21,450 bases of DNA, taken from an uncultured Thalassospira sp. (lineage in GTDB: Bacteria; Pseudomonadota; Alphaproteobacteria; Rhodospirillales_A; Thalassospiraceae). The notes under the pieces are model-generated. The model worked only from the letters and a program-made list of their open reading frames with translations, was not told the origin of the DNA and ran no database searches. A program made the translations under genes and the position numbers. Location of the stretch: contig CAMPHD010000012.1 of NCBI GenBank assembly GCA_946885765.1, positions 1-21,450 on the forward strand, read 5' to 3'. Below are positions 6,195 to 14,098 of this stretch, piece after piece. Within the stretch, counting starts at the first letter, position 1; the number at the start of each line of letters is the position of its first letter.

Positions 6195-9100
6195 TTAGTT
6201 TATAGCACTAAGCTGCGACTTTTCCAACTGATCACGATAGTTGCCCAAAAATCCTTGGAAACTCTCGACCTCGTCAACCTTGCTGGCCAATGTACGATAG
6301 TCGATCAATCCCTGCGACGGGCTCGATGTGATCAGGCTGAATGCTTCGGCATAGGGGCTTTGCGCCATCACGATCCCGTAGCGCCGTTTGAGCATGTTAA
6401 GCGTCCGTTCCTGTCCGCCCATCGCAAGATTAACCGCCCAGTTCAGGACATAACGGGCACGTTCGTCGCCAAAGTTCTCGATCATGTTGCCTTGGTCCTC
6501 GCCAACAAGACGCTGGAAGGTTTCGGCCGCCGACAGATAGTCACGGGCATCCCGGTAATATTCCACACGCAGCAGTTCCGCATCCTTCGAAAGGTCGTCT
6601 TCAAGGGATGCCATGGCTTCGGGACCGCGATCTGTATCAAGCAGCGCACGCGCACGCAAATGCCGGCGTTGCGTTTCCAGTTCGTCAGACATGCCTGCTA
6701 CTTCGCTGTTATCAAGCACGCGAATGGTTTCTTCGGGCTTACTGTCAAGCAGATACACCAGCGCCAGTCTGGCACCGACACGCGCCTTTTCCGTGCCGTT
6801 CAGGCGGAAATCAACCTGATGTTCCAAAAGGGTTTCAGCCCGGTCAAACAATTCAACATCCACCATACGGTCGGCCAGACGGCGGATCAGTTCATCACCC
6901 TTTTCGCCCGCCGGTGTCAGTTCGCGGAACTCGTCATACAGTGCAACCGCCTTGATAGCTGAAATATTATTGATCTCGTCACCAAGATAAATCGATTCGA
7001 ACGTGTCATGCATCATGTCGGTGACTTCTGTCGCCGATGGACTATTGGGGAAGAAAATTGCCGCCTGACGCAAGGTATTCAACCCTTCGCGATATTGCTT
7101 GTTTTTGATCTGCAATTCACCCAGACGGCGCAACAGCGCCATTTCAAAACCATCCCCACGCCATGCAAAACGCAGTTTCTCCAGTTGCTCGATGGCGTCA
7201 TCAAGGGTCATACGTTCAAGGCGCATCAAAAGTTCGGTGCGATCAAAGATGGCATGTGCACGCGCCTTGCGATTGTCGCCTTCGGCAACCTCGTCCCAGG
7301 TGGCGACGGCCTGCTCGAACTCACCAGCTTCTTCTTCAAAGATGCCTTTCAGATATTCGACATCCTTGATCTTGTTTTCGCCAAGCCCCTTGGTCACCAG
7401 CATTTTTTCGATCAAATCCATGCCGGCATCGGGATTGCCGACGATCAACGCCTGTTCTGCGGCAAGCGGCCCCAGGCGCGACAGCAGTTCCGGTGGATAG
7501 TTATCAAGAATATGAACGCTTTCAAGAAGGTCCCGCGCACCGTCATTCGGGCGACCGCGCGCGGCCGACGTGACCCCCCGCCACAATTGCATTTCGGGAA
7601 TAGCGCGAAGGCGCTCGTCTTCCAGCAGACGGGCTGCTTCATCATATTCGCGATCAAGGAATTTGATTGCCGCCTTAAGCGCACGGAATTGCAATTTCTG
7701 TGCAATCAGCGGGTCGTCATCTTCCATGGTCGAAGCAACAGCATCGGCTTCGGGCCCTAACCCGTTGGCCATATAGTATTGCGCGAGTTCAAGGCGGGCC
7801 TTGTTGCGATGTTCATCTCCGCTTTGCGCCAGTTCCCGACGCAACTGATGGATCGCCTTGTTGTAATTATCAAGACCACCGCGACGCCAGTCATCAAGCT
7901 CGAAAATAAGACCTTCGCGCCCTTCTCCCGCACGGGCACGCACGCCGGTTGCAGAAGCCAGAAGACGCGCACCTTCCGGCGAAATGTTCAAACCATCCGC
8001 CGCCGTCACCACAACGGCCTGACCATCGTCACGATTGATAACCTGAACGGTTTCGTTGACCGGGGCAACAACCACCCCCTGAACGGACGGCAGAACCTCG
8101 AAATCGGGATAGCGCAATGCCGTCTCGATACCGTAGCCCATCTCGCGGGTTGGCACGACGCGCAATGAATCACCGACTTCCGGGTCTTCGATCGGAATCG
8201 TCGGGCTGATATTGATCAGCGGGACAACAAGACGGGCACGCGTTTGATTATCCAGTTCGATGGATGGGCCAAGCCGTTCTATCGGCTGCATTGTCCCCTG
8301 CTGCAGGGTAACGTCCCAGTCACCATTTTCAGACGGCGTGCTGTAAAGCCCAACTCCTTCGGGGATGGTCATACGCAATACCGTGGCATAAGGGCTGTCG
8401 ATCTGCTCGATCACGCCGATAATCTGGGCTGCATCCTGACGCACCGCATCAAGATCAAGATTTGCCCGCACATCAAACACCATCCACAGGAAACCGGCAC
8501 GCGACCAGATTGCAGCGCCCCCCGGCTGCCCGAACGGGAAGCCAAGTGTAAGTCTGGTCGGATCCTGCGTAACCGTAACTTCCAAATCCCCGATGCTTTC
8601 GCGCGCCGGTGCAACGGCCTCTGGCGAAACTGGCATACCGGTTTGCTCTGAAAGTCCACGCGCAATCGGGTCATCGATTGGTACGGTGGACGATGGTTCC
8701 GATGCGGTTTCAGAAGCTGCGTTAGAGCGCGATGCACCAGCAGATGATGGCGCATCGGATGCGGTTTGACGTGGTGCAGATGGTGCGGCAGGAGCCGCCG
8801 GAGCAGACGGCGCCGGAGAAGCAGGCCGGGGTGCCGCCACAGTGGCCGGTCTGGCCGTATCGGCGGGTTCACCCTGAACGCCCATCAAATCGACGACAAC
8901 TTTGTTCCCCGATCTGAAATGCCTCAGCGCGCGCGGTGGATTGGTCTCGATATCAACAGATAAGGGGTCTGTTGCACTTTGGCGAAGCGTCACCCCTTCG
9001 GGTAAACGGCGTGTCACGCCAGTCGCATCAATACGGGCAGGACTGGTAAAGGCCAGGGTCTGGTTGCCCTGATTACCATTCAACGCATAATCGGTACGAT

Positions 9101-9719
9101 TGGGCCAATCAAAGACCAGTCGATAGAATGTTGGATGCCGACCGACCCGGACTTCAAGGGCAGGTGAGGCCGCAGCCGGCGTGACGGCAGCCTCTGGCGT
9201 CGATGACGTGTTTGGTCGGGCTTGCGGCGTGGGCAACGGTTCGGATGCAACTTCGGCCGGAGGATCGGGTGCCGGACGGGGCGGTGTCGGTTCCGGCGAT
9301 GCAGGCTGTACGGGCGCTGGAGCTGGTTTGTCCAGAATATCGAGAACCACATTATTCCCGACATTGAAAACGCGGGCTTCATAATCATCGCGCAGGACAA
9401 AGGCAACCGTGCGTCCGTCAGGATCAAAAAAACCGTCACTCACATAGTCGGAAACAGGCCCGAGAACCCCGCGCATTGAGGCGACAAGCGGCTGATCAAA
9501 ACGCACGACAAGCTGATCACCGATGATTTCAGCGGTGTAATTGACGGGCTTGTTCCATTGCAGAACGATACGTCCATAGCCACTATGTGCGCCCGAGCGG
9601 ATGATCACCGGATCTGCCGCCTGAGCGAGTGCGGGGCGCGTTCCCATGACCGGCAATACTGCCAGACCGGCTACCACAACAAAGGCAGCCAGCAGGAGAC
9701 GCGCTACGACCAAAAGCAT
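6195..9719 (-). CDS. Giant exported AMIN-like/TPR protein, possible motor scaffold
   Basis: This 1174-residue protein has a signal peptide (hydrophobic residues 3-25, cleavage near ALAQA, 30-35). Three beta-rich segments of AMIN type follow at about 38-130, 188-280 and 378-475. They carry related strands such as GRIVLQWNKPVNY, NVVLDIL, YRLVFDWPNRTDY and KVVVDLM. Pro/Ala-rich linkers separate them (about 131-187 and 282-350). From about residue 615 to the end it is helical with tetratricopeptide-like repeats. AMIN domains often localise periplasmic proteins near peptidoglycan. The gene starts 2 nt after the MotB-like gene stop, so it is tightly coupled to it. I recognise no named orthologue; a periplasmic stator or disc scaffold is inferred from context. 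Confidence 0.9.
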   Translation of the reverse strand: MLLVVARLLLAAFVVVAGLAVLPVMGTRPALAQAADPVIIRSGAHSGYGRIVLQWNKPVNYTAEIIGDQLVVRFDQPLVASMRGVLGPVSDYVSDGFFDPDGRTVAFVLRDDYEARVFNVGNNVVLDILDKPAPAPVQPASPEPTPPRPAPDPPAEVASEPLPTPQARPNTSSTPEAAVTPAAASPALEVRVGRHPTFYRLVFDWPNRTDYALNGNQGNQTLAFTSPARIDATGVTRRLPEGVTLRQSATDPLSVDIETNPPRALRHFRSGNKVVVDLMGVQGEPADTARPATVAAPRPASPAPSAPAAPAAPSAPRQTASDAPSSAGASRSNAASETASEPSSTVPIDDPIARGLSEQTGMPVSPEAVAPARESIGDLEVTVTQDPTRLTLGFPFGQPGGAAIWSRAGFLWMVFDVRANLDLDAVRQDAAQIIGVIEQIDSPYATVLRMTIPEGVGLYSTPSENGDWDVTLQQGTMQPIERLGPSIELDNQTRARLVVPLINISPTIPIEDPEVGDSLRVVPTREMGYGIETALRYPDFEVLPSVQGVVVAPVNETVQVINRDDGQAVVVTAADGLNISPEGARLLASATGVRARAGEGREGLIFELDDWRRGGLDNYNKAIHQLRRELAQSGDEHRNKARLELAQYYMANGLGPEADAVASTMEDDDPLIAQKLQFRALKAAIKFLDREYDEAARLLEDERLRAIPEMQLWRGVTSAARGRPNDGARDLLESVHILDNYPPELLSRLGPLAAEQALIVGNPDAGMDLIEKMLVTKGLGENKIKDVEYLKGIFEEEAGEFEQAVATWDEVAEGDNRKARAHAIFDRTELLMRLERMTLDDAIEQLEKLRFAWRGDGFEMALLRRLGELQIKNKQYREGLNTLRQAAIFFPNSPSATEVTDMMHDTFESIYLGDEINNISAIKAVALYDEFRELTPAGEKGDELIRRLADRMVDVELFDRAETLLEHQVDFRLNGTEKARVGARLALVYLLDSKPEETIRVLDNSEVAGMSDELETQRRHLRARALLDTDRGPEAMASLEDDLSKDAELLRVEYYRDARDYLSAAETFQRLVGEDQGNMIENFGDERARYVLNWAVNLAMGGQERTLNMLKRRYGIVMAQSPYAEAFSLITSSPSQGLIDYRTLASKVDEVESFQGFLGNYRDQLEKSQLSAIN

Positions 9720-9721
9720 TC

Positions 9722-10444
9722 TTACGAACCTCCGATCCCGCTTCCGCTATGGGGTTCAATGACAATGTCAACCCGACGAGCCATTGTAAAACGTGCCTGC
9801 TCGTCTGCCATAACCGGAAGCTGGTCGTATCTTGATGCCGCAAATCCGTAAATATTTATGTAATCTGTGTAGCCGGATCTTTTAAGCTCGTTGGCAACGG
9901 CAGCAGCACGGGCAAGGGAAAGCTCCCAGTTAGAGGCATAAAGCCCCCGCCCACTGACCGGTCGCGGGTCGGTATGCCCCTGAACGCCGATCCGGTTTCC
10001 GATATTTCTAAGGACACCACCAAGGACAAACAGCGCCTGACGTGCCTTGTCGGTCATATCGGAACTACCGCTGATAAACAGAATATCGCCCGGCAGCGAA
10101 ATGACAAGTTTGTCCGCATCACGACTGAGTGTGGCGTCGCCCAGAACCTCGTTGTCGTCAATGGCGTCATCAATCACCGCACTTAGATAATCAAGGTTCA
10201 TCGCAGGCTTGCGATAGACACGCGGAATATTCAGTTGCGCTGTCGGCTCGTCACTTTCCTCGACCGGAGATGGTTTGATGGATTGCGACAAAGAATCGAC
10301 GACCTCGTCCCAACGATCAATCTTGACCTTGGACATGGCAAACAGCATCACAAAGAAAGTCAGCAGCAGCGAAATCAGGTCCGCAAGGCTAAGCATCCAT
10401 GGCGGCGGCCCTTTGGGACCGTTATCGCGCTTTGGTTCATCCAT
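9722..10444 (-). CDS. MotB-like stator protein with intact Asp and OmpA domain
   Basis: This 240-residue protein has a short cytoplasmic N-terminus and one membrane helix (about 17-38). Asp22, in LSLADLISLLLTFF, sits where MotB has its ion-carrying aspartate. The C-terminal OmpA-like peptidoglycan-binding domain (about 105-230) keeps GHTDPRP (Asp159) and SNWELSLARA (Asn172, Arg179). It could serve as the B subunit of a stator, yet no motA is in the window. It is shorter than E. coli MotB (308 residues). Its ATG overlaps the stop of the upstream MotB-like gene (TGATG). The symbol is left blank because it may be a paralogue rather than the main motB. Confidence 0.92.
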   Translation of the reverse strand: MDEPKRDNGPKGPPPWMLSLADLISLLLTFFVMLFAMSKVKIDRWDEVVDSLSQSIKPSPVEESDEPTAQLNIPRVYRKPAMNLDYLSAVIDDAIDDNEVLGDATLSRDADKLVISLPGDILFISGSSDMTDKARQALFVLGGVLRNIGNRIGVQGHTDPRPVSGRGLYASNWELSLARAAAVANELKRSGYTDYINIYGFAASRYDQLPVMADEQARFTMARRVDIVIEPHSGSGIGGS

Positions 10445-11271
10445 CAGCCGTCGCCCCCTTGAGGCCCCAGTGGAATGGGAGCGTTAATACCTGGCTGGCG
10501 GGTCCCTGGAAGCGGGATCAGCATTGGACCATTATTTGCGTTACCGGTACCGTTTGTTCCCGGTGCAGGAATTGCACCATTCGCGGGCGTCACCACCGGA
10601 GCAGGCGGCTCTTTCGGGCCGAAGTCCCAGAAAAAGCGGAAGGTAACAATAAGCGGATCGGCCCCCGGATCAATACCGACATAAAGATTGTTTTCCGGTG
10701 CCCCACGATCAATCAGTTCCCGGGCAAACGCCCCTGCCCGACCGATCTGAAGATTGTTTTCAATCTCGACCGTGCCTTTGGATCCGACTTCGCTACCCAT
10801 CACCATTTCCATTTGATAGGACGCATAGCCACTTTCATCGGCCAGCACTTCGGCAAGCTGGTCCATGAATTCGTTCTGACGCTCCCGGATCAAAATGGAA
10901 TTGGGATCAAACAGCTGTTCGACATGCATGATGACTTCCATCAACGTGCCGGGCTGGATGACCTGAACACGAACAACCTTGATTGCTGTCTGGAACAGGG
11001 AACCGAGTTTGTCTTGCGTATCCTCGGCAGCAACAACCGGTCCCTCGATCGAGGTAACGGTTTGCAGACTGGTGGTCGGCGGCAGAATGGCCGCAAAGGC
11101 AGAAGAAAGGCTTTCCTGAACTTCGCGGGTTTTGACTTCCTCGAAGGTCGAAATGGTATTGAGCAGAATAAAGAAAGCCAGCAGCAGCAGATAAAGAGCG
11201 AGGAACAGCGCAACCGCCCCGTTTGTAGGCGGGCTTGGTGGTGTTGGTCCGTCGTCCTCTATTTCCGCCAT
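10444..11271 (-). CDS. Degenerate MotB-like protein lacking the proton-carrier Asp
   Basis: This 275-residue protein has one membrane helix (about 18-41) and a C-terminal region related to the OmpA/MotB domain (about 90-215). When the helix is aligned to the neighbouring MotB-like protein on its Phe-Phe pair, the ion-carrying Asp is replaced by Ala25. The peptidoglycan-binding signature is also reduced: no HTD is visible, although ENNLQIGRAGAFA retains the Asn...Arg-Ala half. The last 60 residues are a Pro/Gly/Asn-rich tail. It lies 11 nt after cheZ and overlaps the next gene by 1 nt. It could heterodimerise with the intact MotB-like protein or act structurally. Confidence 0.85.
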   Translation of the reverse strand: MAEIEDDGPTPPSPPTNGAVALFLALYLLLLAFFILLNTISTFEEVKTREVQESLSSAFAAILPPTTSLQTVTSIEGPVVAAEDTQDKLGSLFQTAIKVVRVQVIQPGTLMEVIMHVEQLFDPNSILIRERQNEFMDQLAEVLADESGYASYQMEMVMGSEVGSKGTVEIENNLQIGRAGAFARELIDRGAPENNLYVGIDPGADPLIVTFRFFWDFGPKEPPAPVVTPANGAIPAPGTNGTGNANNGPMLIPLPGTRQPGINAPIPLGPQGGDG

Positions 11272-11282
11272 AACCGTCCCAT

Positions 11283-11933
11283 TTAGCTAAACATCGCGTC
11301 GATGTCAGCCTGCGAGACACCTTTGCCGTCGAGCTGCGGCCCGTTCAGCAGGGCCGCTTCGCCTTCGGGTTCCTTCTTCTTCCGGGGATTGGACGCGGCA
11401 TATTTGGCAATTTCGTCACCGAATGCCTTGACCAGTCCCTCGACCCGTTCCTCAATAGAGTTCAGGGCCTTGATCACCTTGGTCGTCCGTTGACCTGTGA
11501 TATCCTGGAAGTTACAGGCGTCGTAAACACGCATCGTTGCGCTGGTGACGATTTCTGCCTGCTCGGGGGGGAGAGTTGCCGCGAACTCCTCAAGCGTATC
11601 CATTGCATCAAGGATTTCATGCGTTGCCCCGGCGGTTGCATCGACAATCGCGTCGAGCTCGTCCGTCGCATTGGGAATATATTCCGCCTTGATATCGTCC
11701 GGTCGCAAAGATGCGATTTCGGATTTCATCTTGCGAATGATGCCCGAAAGTTCATCCAGTTCACCAAACAGGCGCTTCTGGTCATCTGACGGCTTGTCAC
11801 CTTCCGACACAAATCGGGAAAGCTGATCCATCAGATCAGACAATTGTTCGACCTTAAGATCGTCACCATCAAGGCGCGCCTTCAGGTCCAGCAACAATTG
11901 CCGCAGTTCGTCTTTGGACGTTTTGGACATCAT
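11283..11933 (-). CDS. cheZ: CheZ, CheY-P phosphatase
   Basis: This 216-residue protein is largely helical. The CheZ active-site segment is ACNFQDITGQRTTKVI, with Asp144 and Gln148 corresponding to E. coli Asp143 and Gln147. Gln148 would insert into the CheY active site to speed dephosphorylation. The flanking regions form the long helical hairpin of CheZ. A polar linker rich in Lys/Glu/Gly leads to the final peptide GVSQADIDAMFS, expected to bind CheY and strikingly like the FliM N-terminus. It follows cheY by 32 nt, and a GC-rich hairpin lies just before its start. No good ribosome binding site is visible. Confidence 0.93.
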   Translation of the reverse strand: MMSKTSKDELRQLLLDLKARLDGDDLKVEQLSDLMDQLSRFVSEGDKPSDDQKRLFGELDELSGIIRKMKSEIASLRPDDIKAEYIPNATDELDAIVDATAGATHEILDAMDTLEEFAATLPPEQAEIVTSATMRVYDACNFQDITGQRTTKVIKALNSIEERVEGLVKAFGDEIAKYAASNPRKKKEPEGEAALLNGPQLDGKGVSQADIDAMFS

Positions 11934-11938
11934 GGTAT

Positions 11939-11958
11939 CGCGGGACTAATGCCCCGCG
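11939..11958 (-). other. GC-rich hairpin just upstream of the cheZ start
   Basis: A perfect 6-bp CGCGGG/CCCGCG stem with an 8-nt loop lies 5 nt before the cheZ ATG, in the cheY-cheZ gap. No T run follows, so it is not a typical terminator. It may limit cheZ translation or protect the cheY message. Confidence 0.4.
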
Positions 11959-11965
11959 CCCCTAA

Positions 11966-12352
11966 TCAGAACTCACCGATAACCGTGGTGAGTTTGCCCT
12001 TCAACGTCTCGGCGTTGAACGGCTTGACGATATAGTTCGAAACGCCGGCTTTTTTCGCCATCACAACGTTTTCGGTTTTCGCCTCGGCGGTGATCATGAT
12101 GAAGGGCAGATCCTTCAGCTTTGTATCAGCGCGAACTTCCTTCAGAAGCTGAAGACCGGTCATCGGCTCCATGTTCCAATCGGAAATCACAAGGCTGAAC
12201 GGCTTTTCACGCAATTTGCGCAATGCCATGCTGCCATCCGTCGCTTCTTCGATATTGGTAAAGTTCAGCTGCCGCAGGAGATTGCGGATGATACGCAACA
12301 TGGTTTTGTAGTCATCCACAATCAGGATCGGCATATTCGGATCGACGGCCAT
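11966..12352 (-). CDS. cheY: CheY, chemotaxis response regulator
   Basis: This is a 128-residue single receiver domain. Asp13 and Asp14 form the acidic pocket, Asp58 (ISDWNM) is the phosphorylation site, Thr88 (MITAEA) and Tyr107 are the switch residues, and Lys110 (VKPF) completes the site. Each is one position from E. coli CheY. There is no output domain. Phosphorylated CheY binds FliM to change motor rotation. A GGAG ribosome binding site precedes the ATG. It heads the unit with cheZ and the MotB-like genes. Confidence 0.95.
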   Translation of the reverse strand: MAVDPNMPILIVDDYKTMLRIIRNLLRQLNFTNIEEATDGSMALRKLREKPFSLVISDWNMEPMTGLQLLKEVRADTKLKDLPFIMITAEAKTENVVMAKKAGVSNYIVKPFNAETLKGKLTTVIGEF

Positions 12353-12426
12353 TCACCACTCCATCATGCTATCAAATCTCTCACCCTTACCCCATGAACC
12401 CCTGTGCATAAGAGTAAGGCCCCTAT

Positions 12427-12455
12427 AATCGTGATGTACCTATTTAACAATGGTT
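12427..12455 (-). promoter_or_regulatory. Weak sigma-70-like promoter candidate for cheY
   Basis: The minus strand of the AT-rich 222-nt gap before cheY contains TTGATT (around 12455-12460), 17 nt, then TACATC (12432-12437). A second overlapping choice is TTGTTA with a TATA-like box at about 12423-12428. Neither is strong and I cannot choose between them. No sigma-54 match is present here. Confidence 0.25.
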
Positions 12456-12574
12456 AATCAAGGCTTTTCACAATTCCCTAATAACAGCCATCATGTTGAT
12501 GATGCTTGAATAATCAGCCGACTGGCAGCCCTTTATACAGACCGAATTTCTGCAAGGCTTGCCTGCCTCCTGCG

Positions 12575-13297
12575 TTATTGAAGCGGCAACATGTTAATAT
12601 CCTGCTTGTAGGCCAGTTCTGTCGTCAGGGCACGGGCGCGATCTGCTGTCATTTCAGCCAGGACAGCAGCAGTATTTGCCTCTCGCATGCCAAGCGCAAC
12701 CTGCAACAGAATATCCATATCAAGATCGTTCCAGATCCGTGCCGCGTCCTTTGGCTTCATTTTTTCATAAACGCTGATCAGCTTGGTGATCCGTTCGTTT
12801 TCCTGCTCTTCCTTGGTTTCGACCAGACCTTCGATTGCCGTTTTCAGCGACTTCATTTCCTCGATCTTGGCGTCAATCCGGGCTTCGGCTGCCGCCAGAA
12901 GACTTTCGCGCTCATCAAGGCGCTGTTCCTTGCGATCAAGTTCGGAACGACGTACCGAAAGGTTCTGCAAAAGATCAATCTCTTCCTGGGTAAACAGGGT
13001 CGGATCACCGCCCAGCATCGGCGGCGTATCCCCCGCATCATCCGGCAGACCGGCAGCTCCGTCACCTTCCATCATCCCCAATGGGTCATCCAGTCCGGGC
13101 CCGGCCGTCCCCTCCGGGGTTGCCGGGTCGGCCGGTTGTTCCTGAGCCTGGGCGCGCGCAATCTGCACCACGCTGACACCAGAGGCATCAACGGCATCAT
13201 TGCCTTTCGGTTCGTCCGAAAACAGCCCGACGATTTTGACCGTTAAGACGACAAAACCAACCACGACCACCAACGGCAGGATACGCACAGCAGACAT
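12575..13297 (-). CDS. MotE-family flagellar protein (COG3334-like, MgtE-N-like C-terminus)
   Basis: This 240-residue protein has an N-terminal membrane helix (about 5-24) and a Pro/Gly/Asp-rich linker (about 28-100). A charged coiled coil follows (about 103-170), then a C-terminal helical domain (about 171-230) with ISVYEKMKPKDAARIWNDLD and ILLQVALGMREANTAAVLAEM. That C-terminal block is the MgtE-N/FliG-like fold of the MotE family. In Rhizobium MotE is reported as a periplasmic chaperone for MotC. No motC is recognisable here, although the large TPR protein is a candidate partner. It is the last gene of the fliL-fliM group, 150 nt after the DUF6468 gene. Confidence 0.85.
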   Translation of the reverse strand: MSAVRILPLVVVVGFVVLTVKIVGLFSDEPKGNDAVDASGVSVVQIARAQAQEQPADPATPEGTAGPGLDDPLGMMEGDGAAGLPDDAGDTPPMLGGDPTLFTQEEIDLLQNLSVRRSELDRKEQRLDERESLLAAAEARIDAKIEEMKSLKTAIEGLVETKEEQENERITKLISVYEKMKPKDAARIWNDLDMDILLQVALGMREANTAAVLAEMTADRARALTTELAYKQDINMLPLQ

Positions 13298-13350
13298 TCA
13301 TTCACCCGGTAGACGGAACGCTTTCGCGTCCATGTTGAGTTTCAAATCAT

Positions 13351-13380
13351 ATACTAACAGGTAGGCACCAAATTTGTCGA
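13351..13380 (-). promoter_or_regulatory. Weak sigma-70-like promoter candidate for the MotE gene
   Basis: On the minus strand TCGACA (13375-13380), an 18-nt spacer and TAGTAT (13351-13356) lie about 55 nt before the motE-like start, in a gap of 150 nt. The match is modest. Confidence 0.3.
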
Positions 13381-13447
13381 AAAAAGACGCCGGTCCTGTT
13401 TTTCAGCAAACATACCGATTTTATCTGATCACAGCACCGAAGGTGCC

Positions 13448-14098
13448 TTACCGAACAGAACGCAGAGCGGCGAGAAGTTCACGTTCGGCCTCTGATCGGC
13501 CAGCGTCCTCATCCTGCTCGTAAGGATCAGGAGAAGTTCCCGGTACGGTCGCCCCCCCCGAACGCCCGCCTGAACCATACCTGTCGCCTGCCGGTTCGGC
13601 CGGTGACGATGCCGCCGATCCTGTGCCGCGTTCAACATCGCGCATCAGACGGGCAGCAAGTTCTTCGGCCCTTGTTTCGATACCCTGGCGGTCATCAGCC
13701 GTTTCATTGTGTTCATTACCGGCAGAATTCCCTGTCCCGGCAAACTTTGCCCCGCCGCCACCGCGTCGGGTCGCATTGGCATCACTTGCGGCCTTTTCCA
13801 GTCGATTGGCAATGCTTTCACCACGATCGACCATAAAGGACAGATCCTCGTTCAGCGCATTGGCCTTTTCGATATCCTCGCGCAGTTTTTCGCCGGATTG
13901 CTCTGCCATTTCCTTTAATGCGCGGATCGATACTTCGGCACGTTCGTTAGCAGCATTGAAAGCCGTCAAAAAATTCTGCATTTCTTCGCGGTTACGGCGG
14001 AACGCCGCCAGACGACGGCTGAGGATCATGGCATAGATGATCGTCGCAACAAGCAATACAATCATCACCAGATCAAGATAGATGGCATAGTCCATCAA
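13448..14098 (-). CDS. DUF6468 membrane-anchored coiled-coil protein
   Basis: This 216-residue protein has one N-terminal membrane helix (about 8-26, LDLVMIVLLVATIIYAMIL). A basic segment with SRRLAAFRRNREEMQNFLTAFN follows, then a coiled coil to about residue 105. The C-terminal half is low in complexity and rich in Gly, Glu and Ala. This layout and its place directly after fliM match the DUF6468 family, which to my knowledge has no established function. Its ATG overlaps the fliM stop by 4 nt. A motor-associated role is inferred from coupling to the switch gene. Confidence 0.85.
   Translation of the reverse strand: MMDYAIYLDLVMIVLLVATIIYAMILSRRLAAFRRNREEMQNFLTAFNAANERAEVSIRALKEMAEQSGEKLREDIEKANALNEDLSFMVDRGESIANRLEKAASDANATRRGGGGAKFAGTGNSAGNEHNETADDRQGIETRAEELAARLMRDVERGTGSAASSPAEPAGDRYGSGGRSGGATVPGTSPDPYEQDEDAGRSEAERELLAALRSVR

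Noticed and set aside
7008..7760. 250-codon open frame on the plus strand opposite the giant TPR gene
   Set aside because: Antisense to a continuous 1174-codon gene with signal peptide and repeats; no recognisable domain.
10399..11286. 295-codon open frame on the plus strand opposite the degenerate MotB-like gene
   Set aside because: It covers the reverse of a membrane protein with clear family features and gives a His/Arg/Cys-rich implausible product.
12424..12429. Perfect TATAAT on the plus strand before the motE-like gene
   Set aside because: No suitable -35 element lies upstream, and no plus-strand gene follows until flgF.
12551..12563. TGCA-AGGCT-TGCC, a one-mismatch copy of the flagellar dyad
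   Set aside because: No -24/-12 promoter lies nearby; single-mismatch copies of an 8-base motif are expected by chance.
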